Shown here: positions 1 to 9,799 of the stretch, in pieces
How the letters are laid out: each line of letters begins with the position of its first letter
How positions within the stretch are numbered: the first letter of the stretch is position 1
From: Rheinheimera sp. MMS21-TC3
GTDB taxonomy: Bacteria > Pseudomonadota > Gammaproteobacteria > Enterobacterales > Alteromonadaceae
Assembly: GCF_032229285.1 (NCBI RefSeq)
Contig: NZ_CP135084.1
Coordinates: 620,001 to 684,000, forward strand
Direction of reading: 5' to 3'
DNA length: 64,000 bases
Notes under the pieces: model-generated
Told to the model about the DNA's origin: nothing
The model's database searches: none
Seen by the model: the letters and a program-made list of their open reading frames with translations, nothing else
Made by a program: the position numbers and the translations under genes

Positions 1-2
1 TG

Positions 3-173
3 CACTGCCAATATTTTAAGGTGAGGTTTAATTGGAGGCATTATGCTGTTGAAACCCAATTTGCTCAACTGAGTAATATTGCAGCATACGCATTAGTTTT
101 AGTAATCAAAGATACTAGGGTTCTGCTAGTGTTATTGAGTTGGATTTTCTCGTATAAAAGCAAGGCTAGTTAG
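3..173 (+). CDS. possible 3' end of a gene cut by the left edge
   Basis: An open frame runs in from the left edge and stops at TAG 171-173, giving 56 residues with a hydrophobic stretch (ALVLVIKDTRVLLVLLSWIF) and a basic end. No start codon or family is recognisable. It could be the end of a small membrane protein or chance; the rest of 1-247 shows nothing else I can support. Confidence 0.2.
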   Translation, partial: HCQYFKVRFNWRHYAVETQFAQLSNIAAYALVLVIKDTRVLLVLLSWIFSYKSKAS

Positions 174-247
174 TTTGTTGAGCAATAAAGCAGCGGTTTA
201 AATAGCTGCTATACTTAAAGGCCATGTTGTTGTGCAGGAGGCACGCT

Positions 248-649
248 ATGGTTCCGTTAAAGTTATACGAAGTTAAGCCGTATATTTATTTTCTTGCTGG
301 AGCAAGCATTTTACAGTTATCTATTGTCACTGATTCTTGGTTTGGGTTAAGTGCTGCATTCTTATTGATGGCTAGAGGAGCAACAATTTGGGTGTTACGC
401 TCTTATAATCGTCGTTCAGATGGGGTTAAAAATAAAAACTTAGGCACTTTGCCTTTTTGGTTGTATGAATTATTACCTTTTGTCTATGCAATTGTTGCAA
501 TAAGCATTTTTACTATTGCTGACAATGCTTACTTATATCCATCAGCTGCAATATTGTTAATTGTATTTATTCAGTTGTATTTTTTACGTACTTTATATCG
601 TAAGCATCAGCGGCCTGGCGCTAAACTTTCTCGCCAGGCGCTACGTTGA
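248..649 (+). CDS. small multi-pass membrane protein, unknown function, internally duplicated
   Basis: 133 residues with about four membrane segments. I chose ATG 248 over an upstream in-frame start because AGGAGG (236-241) lies six bases before it. The two halves resemble each other: each opens with LYE, two residues, P, then an aromatic-rich helix (LYEVKPYIYFLAGASI near residue 6; LYELLPFVYAIVAISI near residue 71), continues through a second helix, and ends in a basic tail (RSYNRR, RTLYRK). This looks like a duplicated two-helix hairpin. I do not recognise the family. It stands alone, facing the convergent M28 peptidase gene. Confidence 0.65.
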   Translation: MVPLKLYEVKPYIYFLAGASILQLSIVTDSWFGLSAAFLLMARGATIWVLRSYNRRSDGVKNKNLGTLPFWLYELLPFVYAIVAISIFTIADNAYLYPSAAILLIVFIQLYFLRTLYRKHQRPGAKLSRQALR

Positions 650-659
650 TTAGATAAAC

Positions 660-1991
660 TTACTGTCGTAAATCTATATCACTGTTGGCGACGGCTTTAG
701 TCGTGATTATCCAAGCAGCTAGGTTTTGCGCTAAAGCTTCAGCATTTACTTTATCAAAAGTGTCGTTAGCGGTGTGATGGTAATCAAAATAATCAGTACC
801 GTCTTGCAATAAAGTAACTACAGGAACACCAAGGGCTTTAAGTACAGATACATCTGGGCCACCATAAGCATCATTGTTACCTAAGCTGATGTCTAAGTGA
901 GCTAACTTTTTATGTAAATCAGCAATAAAGGCTAATGACTTTTCGCCCACGCCACTGTCTAAACGCCAAATACGATCGGCACCAAAATCAGACTCGGAAG
1001 CAAAAACATGTTTATCTAAGTTATTAGCATGTTTAGCAGCATAAGCTTTAGCACCTAATAAACCGCCTTCTTCATTACCAAATAAAACTACTCGGATAGT
1101 ACGTTCAGGTCGGCCTTGTTGTTTTATTAAAGCACCGACTGCCATCACTAAGCCCACACCAGCAGCATCATCCAAAGCACCAGTTCCTTGATCCCAAGAG
1201 TCTAAATGAGCGCTTATAAGCACAATTTCATCGGGCCGAGTGCTACCTGTAATCTCAGCAATGACATTATGGCTTTTTACTGTACCGGGTAATTTATTTT
1301 GCATAGTTAAATGCAAGGACAAGTTCGGCTCTAGCGCCAACATTTTTTCTAATTGAATAGCATCAGGTACCGAAATAGCTGCAGCAGGTATACGGGTTAC
1401 TTTATCGCTATAACGCATAACGCCTGTATGGGCAAAGCGATTTAAGCTAGTGCCAACTGAACGGATAATAACAGCCTGAGCTCCCAGTTTTGCGGCTTCG
1501 ATAGCGCCTTGCGAACGAACACCAACCACTTCACCATAAAAGTTACCCTCTTGGTCTTTTTCCATGCTTGTATTAATGAAAACGATTTTACCTTTGACGT
1601 TTTTTGCTGTCGCTTGCTTTAATTGCTCTAAACTCGCAAACATTACAACATTACTGTCAATGCCATTTACGGGTGTGGCAATAGAGCCACCTAAGGCAGT
1701 TACTACTAAAGATTGATGAAAAGGCGCTTTAACCGTTAATGAAGCTGCACCACGTTGCCAATATGGCATATCAAAAGCTTCTCGCCATACTTTATCGTAG
1801 CCAAGAGCGGTTAAGTTCTTTTCTGCCCAAACTACGGCTCTTTCATCTGCGGCACTGCCAGCAATGCGCGGGCCTACCTCTACAGTTAATGATTCTGTAA
1901 GCTTGTATGCTAAAGAGTTGTCTAGTTTTAACTCATTAGCTGACAAGTTTATACTAATTGCAGCAATCAGCATTGTTAACCAAATTTTCAT
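660..1991 (-). CDS. secreted M28-family zinc aminopeptidase
   Basis: 443 residues with a Sec signal peptide (MKIWLTMLIAAISINLSANE). Residues about 115-225 look like a PA-type insert domain (KGKIVFIN). The catalytic M28 domain follows, with the metal-site motifs SAHLDSW (first His/Asp ligands), GALDDAAG (bridging Asp), GNEEGGLLG (general base and ligand Glu pair), ESDFGADR (Asp ligand) and the late DYHHTANDTFDKV (His ligand). Members are di-zinc exopeptidases acting on extracytoplasmic peptides. It is monocistronic; the exact substrate cannot be read from sequence. Confidence 0.9.
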   Translation of the reverse strand: MKIWLTMLIAAISINLSANELKLDNSLAYKLTESLTVEVGPRIAGSAADERAVVWAEKNLTALGYDKVWREAFDMPYWQRGAASLTVKAPFHQSLVVTALGGSIATPVNGIDSNVVMFASLEQLKQATAKNVKGKIVFINTSMEKDQEGNFYGEVVGVRSQGAIEAAKLGAQAVIIRSVGTSLNRFAHTGVMRYSDKVTRIPAAAISVPDAIQLEKMLALEPNLSLHLTMQNKLPGTVKSHNVIAEITGSTRPDEIVLISAHLDSWDQGTGALDDAAGVGLVMAVGALIKQQGRPERTIRVVLFGNEEGGLLGAKAYAAKHANNLDKHVFASESDFGADRIWRLDSGVGEKSLAFIADLHKKLAHLDISLGNNDAYGGPDVSVLKALGVPVVTLLQDGTDYFDYHHTANDTFDKVNAEALAQNLAAWIITTKAVANSDIDLRQ

Positions 1992-2107
1992 GTTTTAATT
2001 ATATCCTTAGGTTAATAGTGCTGTAGACTTTAGCATTATTAGTAGCCTTCTACAGTAAGAATAGTGTAATTTATATCTAGTCAATTGGAATGACATGGAG
2101 TAGCAGG

Positions 2108-2491
2108 ATGCAACAACAGCTAAGTATGCGGCCATTACGAGCTTTAATTATTGATGATATGACAAATATCCGCCAGCACTTACGGCAGATATTACTGCAA
2201 CTAGGCATCCATGATGTTATAGAGGCTAAAGATGGTAATAGTGCTGCATTGCTATTTAATAGACACAAGCCAGAATTAGTTTTTCTTGATCTGCAATTGC
2301 CTGATATAAACGGTCACTTGTTATTAAAGCAATTTAAGTTAAGTCGGCAGCAAACAGAAGTATTTATTGTTTCAGCTTATTCTACGGTAGATAATTTAAA
2401 GCAAGCCTTAGAGCATGGCGCTAGTGCTTTTATTGTTAAGCCAATATCGGTACAAAGAATTACTAAACTTGTACAACCACTATTAATTTAA
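2108..2491 (+). CDS. single-domain CheY-like response regulator
   Basis: About 127 residues forming one receiver domain and nothing else. Key residues are present: acidic pair in IIDD, phosphoacceptor Asp in VFLDLQLPD, the Ser of VSAYST, and Lys in FIVKPIS. ATG 2108 is preferred (GGAG ends eight bases upstream), although an in-frame ATG at 2090 exists. No kinase is adjacent. Its C-terminal half closely resembles the regulator at 39498-39908 (VSA-ST-x2-N ... GA-x2-FIVKP), so the two are paralogues. With no output domain it probably acts by protein contact or as a phosphate shuttle. Confidence 0.85.
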   Translation: MQQQLSMRPLRALIIDDMTNIRQHLRQILLQLGIHDVIEAKDGNSAALLFNRHKPELVFLDLQLPDINGHLLLKQFKLSRQQTEVFIVSAYSTVDNLKQALEHGASAFIVKPISVQRITKLVQPLLI

Positions 2492-2541
2492 GTTGAAGCT
2501 AAGTAAATCAGTCTTCTATTTTCTAACATGTTTAATTTATG

Positions 2542-2557
2542 ATATTACAAATAATAT
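2542..2557. promoter_or_regulatory. palindromic operator candidate upstream of the ArsR-type gene
   Basis: A perfect inverted repeat, ATATTA-CAAA-TAATAT, lies 40 bases before the regulator start. BigR/YgaV-type sulfur-responsive regulators are known to bind AT-rich palindromes in their own promoters, so an autoregulatory operator is a reasonable reading. No footprint data; spacing and symmetry are what I see. Confidence 0.5.
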
Positions 2558-2597
2558 GCTTCGCGTTAAGCGAGGTTTATGAAGGAGTGTCGGTACG

Positions 2598-2894
2598 ATG
2601 AAGTTAACTGATATGCTAGACAACTCAGCCAAAGCAGTTAAATTACTGAAAGCTGTTTCAAATGAGCGGCGATTATTAATTCTATGCCATTTACTGCCTG
2701 GAGAGTTGTCGGTAGGGGAAATGAATGAAAAGCTAGAGTTGAGTCAGTCTGCGTTATCACAGCATCTAGCGTTATTAAGGCGGCACAAGCTAGTGAAAAC
2801 CCGTAAAGTAGCTCAAACGGTGTATTATAGTATTAATAGTACTGAAGCCGAGGCGTTAATTGGCTTGCTATATCAGTTATATTGTTCTGATTAA
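2598..2894 (+). CDS. ArsR/SmtB-family regulator, BigR/YgaV (persulfide-sensor) type
   Basis: 98 residues forming a winged helix-turn-helix (recognition helix around LSQSALSQHLALLRRHKLV). It lacks the classic metal-binding ELCVC motif. Instead it carries exactly two cysteines, Cys30 in LILCHLL and Cys96 in LYCSD, the positions used by BigR, SqrR and YgaV to form a sulfur-bridged disulfide when reactive sulfur is present. The N-terminus (MLDNSAKAVKLLKAVSNERRL) also matches that branch. RBS GAAGGAG lies upstream. No sulfide-oxidation gene is adjacent, so its regulon lies elsewhere. Confidence 0.85.
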   Translation: MKLTDMLDNSAKAVKLLKAVSNERRLLILCHLLPGELSVGEMNEKLELSQSALSQHLALLRRHKLVKTRKVAQTVYYSINSTEAEALIGLLYQLYCSD

Positions 2895-2903
2895 GGCGTA
2901 AAA

Positions 2904-2937
2904 ACAAAAAAACCGGCTAATGCCGGTATTTTTTATT
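2904..2937. terminator. bidirectional intrinsic terminator
   Basis: Stem ACCGGC (2912-2917), loop TAAT, stem GCCGGT (2922-2927), flanked by an A-run on the left and a T-run on the right. It serves the ArsR-type gene on plus and rpsT on minus, which converge here. Confidence 0.85.
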
Positions 2938-2945
2938 ACTTTGTC

Positions 2946-3215
2946 TTAAGCAGCGCTTAATGCTTTTACATGTGCATTTAAACGAGCTTTATGACGTGCT
3001 GCTTTGTTTTTGTGGATCAGACCTTTAGCGGCCATGCGATCCAAAACAGGCACCACTTTCTTTAATGCTTCATTTGAAGCAGTTACGTCAGCAGTAATTA
3101 CCGCTGCGTAGGTTTTCTTGATGAAAGTACGCATCATAGAGCGTTGACTAGCGTTTTGCTGACGACGTTTCTCTGATTGAATTGCGCGCTTCTTAGCAGA
3201 CTTAATGTTAGCCAA
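2946..3215 (-). CDS. rpsT: 30S ribosomal protein S20
   Basis: 89 residues, full length, basic helical protein binding 16S rRNA; the N-terminus [18 protein letters not shown] is diagnostic. The start codon is TTG (3213-3215), with AGGAG just upstream. E. coli rpsT also begins with UUG, and that weak start is part of S20 autogenous control. It lies divergent from murJ, as in Pseudomonas and E. coli. Confidence 0.97.
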   Translation of the reverse strand: MANIKSAKKRAIQSEKRRQQNASQRSMMRTFIKKTYAAVITADVTASNEALKKVVPVLDRMAAKGLIHKNKAARHKARLNAHVKALSAA

Positions 3216-3259
3216 GGTAACACTCCTAAAACTTAAAAACTGGACCCTTTAAAGGCCGC

Positions 3260-3290
3260 ATAATATGCCTATTTAATGGCCCATTGTCAA
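3260..3290 (-). promoter_or_regulatory. rpsT promoter candidate
   Basis: On the minus strand a perfect -35 TTGACA (3290-3285) is followed 17 bases later by CATATT or 19 bases later by TATTAT (3265-3260). The transcript would have a leader of about 40 bases. Confidence 0.55.
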
Positions 3291-3392
3291 ATGCTTTTAC
3301 TATAAATACCTAGATTTTAATCTAACTAGCTACTGGTAATTGTATTCTATAAACAGGCAGAATAGCACTGCTATATTATGTGGAGTAATTGT

Positions 3393-4967
3393 GTGTCAGA
3401 TAAGTTATTAAAATCAGGCCTTATTGTTAGTGCTATGACCTTGATTTCTAGGGTGTTAGGCTTAATTCGAGATGTGGTTGTGGCTAACTTTATTGGTGCT
3501 GGCGCTGCGGCTGATGTGTTCTTTTTTGCTAATCGTATTCCTAATTTTTTGCGGCGCTTATTTGCCGAAGGGGCTTTTTCGCAAGCTTTTGTGCCGGTAT
3601 TGGCGGAAGTGAAAACTAAACATGGTGATGATGCTGTACGATTATTGATTGCAAAAGTGACGGGTAGTTTAGGTGTTGTTGTTACTGTAGTGACGTTAAT
3701 TGGCGTTGTTGCTTCACCTGTTATTGCCATGTTATTTGGTATGGGCTGGTTTGTTGAATGGTTAAATGGCGGACCAGAGCAGCATAAATTTGAGTTAGCT
3801 AGCCTTATGTTAAAGATTACCTTCCCTTATTTATGGTTTGTAAGCTTAGTAGCATTATCTGGTGCAATTTTAAATACTTATAATCGCTTTGCTGTAGCAG
3901 CCTTTACGCCTGTATTTTTGAATATTGCTATTATTGCTTGCGCTATTTTTCTGGCTCCTAGGTTAGAAGTTCCTGCAATGGCACTAGCTTGGGGCGTGTT
4001 TATTGGCGGTGCTATTCAGTTGCTGTTTCAATTGCCGTTTTTAGCTAAAGCAGGATTTTTAGTTTGGCCAAAATGGGGCTGGCATGATGCCAATGTGGTT
4101 AAAATTAGAAAACTAATGTTGCCAGCACTATTTGGGGTCTCTGTTAGCCAGATTAATTTACTACTTGATACGGTAATAGCTTCCTTCTTATTAACAGGGG
4201 CAGTAAGCTGGTTATATTATTCTGATCGATTAATTGAGTTCCCATTAGGTTTGTTTGGTATTGCTATAGCGACTGTTATTTTACCTAATTTGTCGCGCCA
4301 TCATGCCGGTGAGAATGCTCAACGTTTTAGCCAAACTTTAGACTGGTCGCTTCGCTTTGTTGCTTTGTTTGGTATACCGGCAATGGCAGGCTTAATTGTT
4401 TTAGGTAAGCCAATCATTAGTTTATTATTTATGCGTGGTGAATTTAGTCAAAACGATGTGCTAATGGTATCGCATAGTTTAGTGGCATATAGCTTGGGCC
4501 TATTTAGTTTTATGTTAATTAAAGTTTTGGCGCCTGGTTTTTATGCGAGGCAAGATATTAAAACGCCTGTCAGAATTGGTATTATTGCGATGGTGGCCAA
4601 TATGGGGTTTAATTTAATGTTGGCACCATTTTTAAGTTATGTCGGTTTAGCTTTAGCCACTTCTATGTCGGCCAGTTTAAATGCTTTTTTACTTTATCGT
4701 GGTTTAAAATTGGCAGGGGTATATCAAATAACTAAAGCAACATGGTTATATTTAGCTAAGTTAGTGTTAGCTGCGGTTATTATGGCTGCACTTTTGTATT
4801 GGCAGATGCCAAGCTTCTCAAACTGGTTGCTATTTAGCTTTAGCCAGCAAGCAATGCATCTTATAGGGTTGTGTATGGCGGCTATTTTCATCTATTTTCT
4901 ACTGTTATTAGTGCTTGGCATCAGATTGAGTCAATTCAAGGTTAATTCTATTGCTGAAAGCAAATGA
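3393..4967 (+). CDS. murJ: lipid II flippase MurJ
   Basis: 524-residue polytopic inner-membrane protein of the MVF/MOP superfamily, about 14 helices, which moves lipid II to the periplasmic face for peptidoglycan synthesis. The N-terminus LLKSGLIVSAMTLISRVLGLIRD and the loop FANRIPNFLRRLFAEGAFSQAFVP are family hallmarks, including the essential arginines. I chose GTG 3393 (MSDKLLKSG) over ATG 3378 because TGGAG at 3381-3385 is well spaced for the GTG and would otherwise lie inside the coding region. It is followed by the ribF operon. Confidence 0.95.
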   Translation: MSDKLLKSGLIVSAMTLISRVLGLIRDVVVANFIGAGAAADVFFFANRIPNFLRRLFAEGAFSQAFVPVLAEVKTKHGDDAVRLLIAKVTGSLGVVVTVVTLIGVVASPVIAMLFGMGWFVEWLNGGPEQHKFELASLMLKITFPYLWFVSLVALSGAILNTYNRFAVAAFTPVFLNIAIIACAIFLAPRLEVPAMALAWGVFIGGAIQLLFQLPFLAKAGFLVWPKWGWHDANVVKIRKLMLPALFGVSVSQINLLLDTVIASFLLTGAVSWLYYSDRLIEFPLGLFGIAIATVILPNLSRHHAGENAQRFSQTLDWSLRFVALFGIPAMAGLIVLGKPIISLLFMRGEFSQNDVLMVSHSLVAYSLGLFSFMLIKVLAPGFYARQDIKTPVRIGIIAMVANMGFNLMLAPFLSYVGLALATSMSASLNAFLLYRGLKLAGVYQITKATWLYLAKLVLAAVIMAALLYWQMPSFSNWLLFSFSQQAMHLIGLCMAAIFIYFLLLLVLGIRLSQFKVNSIAESK

Positions 4968-4982
4968 ATTAGCGGTTATAAT
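4951..4982 (+). promoter_or_regulatory. promoter candidate for ribF-ileS-lspA-fkpB-ispH
   Basis: A perfect TATAAT (4977-4982) lies 36 bases before the ribF start. The best -35 choices are CTGAAA (17-base spacing) or TTGCTG (20-base spacing), both imperfect. It overlaps the end of murJ. Confidence 0.4.
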
Positions 4983-5017
4983 GCGCGGTTTATAAACAGC
5001 AGGTAGAATCAGCAGGC

Positions 5018-5995
5018 ATGGAGTTAATTCGCGGGTTACACAATATTAAAGCTGAGCACCATGGCTGTGTTTTGACAATAGGTAATTTTGATGGCGTGCA
5101 TTTAGGTCATCAGGCAGTGTTAACTAAGCTTATTTCGGTAGCTAGGCAACAACAGTTACCTGCATGCGTCATGCTATTTGAGCCGCAACCATTAGAGTTA
5201 TTTGCTGCCGAGACTGCTCCAGCACGGTTGTCACGGTTTCGTGAAAAATATACCGCTTTGGCAGCTTTAGGTATTGATCGACTTATTTGTGTCAATTTTA
5301 ATCTAGCTTTTGCTGGCCAGCAACCTGAACTATTTATTCAAGAGTTATTGCTGCAGCAGTTAGGCGTGGCACATTTAATTGTTGGCGATGATTTTTGTTT
5401 TGGCAAGAATCGGCGTGGTAATTTTAGTATGCTTAAGCAAGCTGCAAAGCAATACCAGTTTGGTTTAACTAATACTTCTAGTTTAGTGCTTGGTGAACAG
5501 CGTATTAGTAGTACCCTTATACGAGAAGCTTTACAGCAAGATAAGTTAGGCTTAGCGAAAGCTATGTTAGGGCGGCCGTATTCATTAACTGGCCGAGTGC
5601 GGCATGGCAGAAAACTAGGGCGTGATCTTGGTTTTCCTACCGCTAATGTATTTTTATATCGCCGTAAATTACCGGTTGCTGGTGTCTATGCGATAAAAGC
5701 TAAAACTATTTATGGTGATTTTACTGGTGTTGCCAATATTGGTAACAGGCCAACAGTGCAAGGTAAGCGGCAACAGTTAGAAGCGCATTTATTTGATTTT
5801 AAAGCTGACTTATATGGCAGCCAAATTGAAGTGCAACTTATAGCCAAGATTAGAGATGAACAACGTTTTGCAGACTTATCTGCATTACAACAACAGATTG
5901 CAGCAGATGTAGTTGCGGCAAAACAGTTTTTTAATAGCGAGGCTGATTTAACTTCATCAGACGCTAACACTGACATAACGGAACAAAACGGATGA
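5018..5995 (+). CDS. ribF: bifunctional riboflavin kinase / FAD synthetase
   Basis: 325 residues. The N-terminal adenylyltransferase domain carries [13 protein letters not shown] (residues 20-32, the HxGH-type nucleotide site); the C-terminal flavokinase domain begins near [13 protein letters not shown] and includes DLGFPTANV. It converts riboflavin to FMN and then FAD in the cytoplasm. The stop overlaps the ileS start by four bases (ATGA), indicating translational coupling. This is the standard ribF-ileS-lspA arrangement. Confidence 0.96.
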   Translation: MELIRGLHNIKAEHHGCVLTIGNFDGVHLGHQAVLTKLISVARQQQLPACVMLFEPQPLELFAAETAPARLSRFREKYTALAALGIDRLICVNFNLAFAGQQPELFIQELLLQQLGVAHLIVGDDFCFGKNRRGNFSMLKQAAKQYQFGLTNTSSLVLGEQRISSTLIREALQQDKLGLAKAMLGRPYSLTGRVRHGRKLGRDLGFPTANVFLYRRKLPVAGVYAIKAKTIYGDFTGVANIGNRPTVQGKRQQLEAHLFDFKADLYGSQIEVQLIAKIRDEQRFADLSALQQQIAADVVAAKQFFNSEADLTSSDANTDITEQNG

Positions 5996-8820
5996 GTGAT
6001 TACAAGCATACCCTGAATTTGCCACAAACTGGCTTTGCCATGCGAGCTAATTTAGCTCAGCGTGAACCGCAAATGTTAGATAAATGGACCCAAGCAGACT
6101 TATACGGCAAAATTCGTGCCGCGAAAAAAGGCAAGAAAAGTTTTATTTTGCATGATGGCCCTCCTTATGCAAATGGTAATATTCATATTGGTCATGCCGT
6201 AAATAAAATTCTTAAAGATATTATTGTTAAAGCAAAAACCTTATCTGATTTTGATGCGCCTTATATACCGGGGTGGGATTGTCATGGCTTACCCATAGAG
6301 CTAGTGGTCGAGAAAAAGTACGGTAAGCCAGGTACTAAGCTTAGCGCTGCTGAATTTAGACAAAAATGTCGCGACTATGCAGCAACGCAAATTGATGCCC
6401 AGCGCAATGACTTTATTCGCTTAGGCGTATTAGCTGATTGGGAAAAGCCTTATCGGACGATGGACTTTGACTTTGAAGCTAATATTATCCGTTCATTAGC
6501 GAAAATAGTCGATAACGGCCATTTACAACAAGGCTTTAAGCCGGTGCATTGGTGTACTGATTGTGGTTCTGCTTTAGCGGAAGCTGAAGTTGAATATCAA
6601 GATAAAGTTTCACCGGCTATCGATGTGCGCTTTGCCTTAACAGATGAAACTGATGTTGATCGTTTTGATCATCCAGAAGGCCACAAAGGGCAAGGGAAAG
6701 TATCAGTCATTATTTGGACCACCACACCTTGGACCATTCCAGCTAACCGTGCTGTTGCGGTTAATGCTCAGTTAGATTATAGCTTAGTTCAAGTTGAACA
6801 AGGCCCTAATGGCCCTGAGCGACTGATTATGGCCACAGACTTAGTAACCGACGTGATGGCCCGCGCGGGTATTGAACATTATCATGCTTTAGGTTTCGCT
6901 AAAGGCGAAAGCTTAGAGCTGATGTCTTTACAGCATCCACTTTATGATATGACAGTACCTGTAGTGTTAGGTGAGCACGTCACTACCGACTCTGGTACCG
7001 GTTGTGTTCATACCGCACCAGGACATGGTCAAGAAGACTTTGTGGTGGGTAAGCAATATAATTTAGAAATAGCGAATCCTGTGGGGGCTAATGGTGTGTA
7101 TTTACCTGATACACCCTTATTTGCAGGCCAACATGTATTTAAAGCCAATGACAGCGTGGTTGAAGCCTTACGTGAAGCGGGCGCTTTGTTTTTACATAAA
7201 GCCTATACCCATAGCTATCCTCATTGCTGGCGCCATAAAACGCCTATTATCTTCCGGGCGACGCCACAGTGGTTTATTAGTATGGAGCAGCAAGGTTTAC
7301 GTCAGGCTTCATTAGAGCAAATTGAGCAAACGCGCTGGATCCCAGAGTGGGGCCAACAACGGATTGAAAAAATGGTTGCCGGCCGTCCAGATTGGTGTAT
7401 TTCCCGACAACGTACTTGGGGTGTGCCTATTGCTTTATTTATTGATAAAGACACCGGTGCTTTACACCCTAATACCGCAGATCTGATGGAGCAAGTTGCG
7501 CAGTTAGTAGAAAAAGAGGGTATTCAAGCTTGGTTTGATTTAGAGGCTGAAACCTTAATTGGCGATGATGCTAAGCAGTTTGTAAAAGTAAAAGATACCT
7601 TAGATGTTTGGTTTGACTCAGGTGTAACTCATGCCTGTGTGGTTGGCGCGCGAGCTGAATATAATGGGGCTAGCCAAGCTGATTTATATTTAGAAGGCTC
7701 GGATCAACATCGTGGCTGGTTTATGTCATCGCTAATGACAGGCGTTAGCATTAATCAACATGCACCTTATAAACAAGTATTAACTCATGGTTTTACTGTT
7801 GATGGTAGCGGCCGCAAAATGTCAAAGTCATTAGGCAATGTGGTTTCACCACAAGATGTGATGAAAAAACTCGGTGCTGATATTTTACGCTTATGGGTAG
7901 CCACGGCGGATTACACCTCTGAAATGACAGTTTCTGATGAAATACTGAACCGTGCTGCAGATAAATATCGTCGTATTCGTAATACGGCTCGCTTTTTATT
8001 AGCTAATTTATCTGGTTTTAATCCGGCTACCGATATGGTCGCTTTTGATGACATGGTGCAATTAGATCTGTGGGTAGTTAACCGCGCTGCCCAGTTGCAG
8101 CAAGAAATTGTTGATGACTATGATAACTATCAGTTCCACCAAGTGAGTGCAAAAATCATGAATTTCTGTACCGTAGAGCTAGGTAGTTTCTATTTAGATG
8201 TTATTAAAGATAGACAATATACCGCTCATACGAATGGTCTTGCTCGTCGCTCATGTCAAACTGCGCTATACCATATTGCTCAGGCTATGGTGCGTTGGAT
8301 GGCGCCTATTATGAGCTTTACAGCGCAAGAAATTTGGCAAGAGCTGCCAGGTGAACATGATGAGTTTGTGTTTACTGATGTTTGGTATCAAGGCTTAGCT
8401 GGCATTAGTGGCGGAAAGTTTTCTGACAGCTACTGGCAGCAGTTATTGCAAGTACGTGATGCGGTAAATAAAGTGCTTGAAGCTGCGCGTCGTGAAGAAC
8501 GAATTGGCGCTTCGCTACAAGCTGAAGTTACCTTATACGCTAATGAACAGTTAGCTGCTGATTTAGCGTTATTAGCTAATGAGCTACGCTTTGTGTTAAT
8601 AACGTCAACAGCGACAGTCAGTACTGATGCAGCACCTGCGGATGCGGTTGCAACTGAAATTGCCGGCTTAAGTGTTTTAGTTACGGCGTCTACTGCGGCT
8701 AAATGTGAGCGTTGTTGGCATCACCGCCATGATGTTGGCGCAAACCCAGCACATGAAGCTTTATGCTTGCGCTGTGTTAGCAACGTTGAAGGCGATGGTG
8801 AACAGCGAGAGTTTGCTTAA
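5992..8820 (+). CDS. ileS: isoleucyl-tRNA synthetase
   Basis: 942 residues, normal bacterial length. Class I signatures are intact: HIGH at 65-68 and KMSKS at 609-613. An editing CP1 domain lies between them ([13 protein letters not shown], the THTAPGHGxED-type segment), and the C-terminal zinc-binding cysteines (KCERCW ... LCLRCV) are present. It charges tRNA-Ile and hydrolyses misactivated valine. It overlaps ribF by four bases and lspA by one base (TAATG). Confidence 0.98.
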   Translation: MSDYKHTLNLPQTGFAMRANLAQREPQMLDKWTQADLYGKIRAAKKGKKSFILHDGPPYANGNIHIGHAVNKILKDIIVKAKTLSDFDAPYIPGWDCHGLPIELVVEKKYGKPGTKLSAAEFRQKCRDYAATQIDAQRNDFIRLGVLADWEKPYRTMDFDFEANIIRSLAKIVDNGHLQQGFKPVHWCTDCGSALAEAEVEYQDKVSPAIDVRFALTDETDVDRFDHPEGHKGQGKVSVIIWTTTPWTIPANRAVAVNAQLDYSLVQVEQGPNGPERLIMATDLVTDVMARAGIEHYHALGFAKGESLELMSLQHPLYDMTVPVVLGEHVTTDSGTGCVHTAPGHGQEDFVVGKQYNLEIANPVGANGVYLPDTPLFAGQHVFKANDSVVEALREAGALFLHKAYTHSYPHCWRHKTPIIFRATPQWFISMEQQGLRQASLEQIEQTRWIPEWGQQRIEKMVAGRPDWCISRQRTWGVPIALFIDKDTGALHPNTADLMEQVAQLVEKEGIQAWFDLEAETLIGDDAKQFVKVKDTLDVWFDSGVTHACVVGARAEYNGASQADLYLEGSDQHRGWFMSSLMTGVSINQHAPYKQVLTHGFTVDGSGRKMSKSLGNVVSPQDVMKKLGADILRLWVATADYTSEMTVSDEILNRAADKYRRIRNTARFLLANLSGFNPATDMVAFDDMVQLDLWVVNRAAQLQQEIVDDYDNYQFHQVSAKIMNFCTVELGSFYLDVIKDRQYTAHTNGLARRSCQTALYHIAQAMVRWMAPIMSFTAQEIWQELPGEHDEFVFTDVWYQGLAGISGGKFSDSYWQQLLQVRDAVNKVLEAARREERIGASLQAEVTLYANEQLAADLALLANELRFVLITSTATVSTDAAPADAVATEIAGLSVLVTASTAAKCERCWHHRHDVGANPAHEALCLRCVSNVEGDGEQREFA

Positions 8821-9314
8821 TGACGCTTTTTAGCCAAACAGGTTGGCGATTTTGGTGGCTTATATTGTTGCTATTAATCGCCGATCAAGTAACAAAGCAA
8901 GTGGTTATCCACAATATGCAGTTATTTGATTCTATTTCGGTAGTGCCATTTTTTAATATTACTTATGTCCGTAATTATGGCGCCGCATTCTCTTTTTTAA
9001 GTGATGCCGGCGGCTGGCAACGCTGGTTTTTTACTTTAATTGCGGTTGGAGTCAGCATAGTTATTGCGGTTTGGCTAGCTAAGTTACCGCGGCAGCAAGT
9101 TAAATTAAGCTTAGCATTAAGCTTAGTGTTAGCCGGTGCTATAGGTAACTTAGTTGATCGCAGCATCTATGGCTATGTTATTGACTTTTTACATGTGTTT
9201 TATCAAGACTGGCATTATCCAGCTTTCAATGTCGCAGACTCTGCAATTTGTATTGGTGCAGTGTTATTAATCTGGGATAGTTTTACTAATAAAGCAGAGG
9301 CAAAACATGACTGA
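8820..9314 (+). CDS. lspA: signal peptidase II (prolipoprotein signal peptidase)
   Basis: 164 residues with four membrane helices. The catalytic aspartates of this aspartyl protease are visible: Asp122 in GYVIDFLHV and Asp140 in FNVADSAI. NYGAAFSFL is the conserved substrate-side motif. It removes signal peptides from diacylglyceryl-modified prolipoproteins. This window encodes at least two likely substrates, NamZ and the RND adaptor. Overlaps ileS by one base and fkpB by eight. Confidence 0.97.
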   Translation: MTLFSQTGWRFWWLILLLLIADQVTKQVVIHNMQLFDSISVVPFFNITYVRNYGAAFSFLSDAGGWQRWFFTLIAVGVSIVIAVWLAKLPRQQVKLSLALSLVLAGAIGNLVDRSIYGYVIDFLHVFYQDWHYPAFNVADSAICIGAVLLIWDSFTNKAEAKHD

Positions 9315-9795
9315 TGCAACTCCTATTACTAATTCAAATACTGCTAATTCAACTAATGTTAGTGAAGCGGCAATAGGTGCGAATAGTACTATTCTGTTTC
9401 ATTTTGATATTAAGCTAGCTGATGGCAGCGCTGCAGATAGTACGCGGGTGCATAATAAGCCTGCTAAGTTGCAAATGGGTAATGCCAGTATTTCAGCGGC
9501 TTTTGAGGCTGAATTAACAGGCTTAAAAGCGGGTGATAAGAAAACCTTTACCCTAGCACCAGAAGATGCGTACGGTATGCCTAATCCGGATAATATTTAT
9601 TATGTTGATCGCGCCCGTTTCTCAGCTGAGACAGAAGCTAAAGTTGGGGCTATTATAGGTTTTGCTATGCCAGATGGCTCTGAATTACCAGGGCTAATTC
9701 GTGAAGTCGCCGGCGAGTCAGTAACGGTTGATTTTAATCATCCTTTAGCCGGACAAACTTTAACTTTTAGCGTAGAAATAGTGCAGGTACTTTAA
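9307..9795 (+). CDS. fkpB: FKBP-type peptidyl-prolyl isomerase, SlpA-like
   Basis: 162 residues, cytoplasmic, with an FKBP fold interrupted by the insert-in-flap domain typical of SlpA/SlyD ([12 protein letters not shown] ... [34 protein letters not shown]). It lacks SlyD's His-rich tail. An unusual Asn/Thr/Ser-rich leader of about 25 residues precedes the domain; an internal start is possible but none is better placed, since the ATG at 9307 overlaps lspA in the usual coupled manner. Confidence 0.92.
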   Translation: MTDATPITNSNTANSTNVSEAAIGANSTILFHFDIKLADGSAADSTRVHNKPAKLQMGNASISAAFEAELTGLKAGDKKTFTLAPEDAYGMPNPDNIYYVDRARFSAETEAKVGAIIGFAMPDGSELPGLIREVAGESVTVDFNHPLAGQTLTFSVEIVQVL

Positions 9796-9799
9796 ATCT

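Noticed and set aside
3371..3730. 119-residue open frame antisense to murJ
   Set aside because: Opposite-strand shadow of a well-supported gene, Thr/Asn-rich composition, no RBS.
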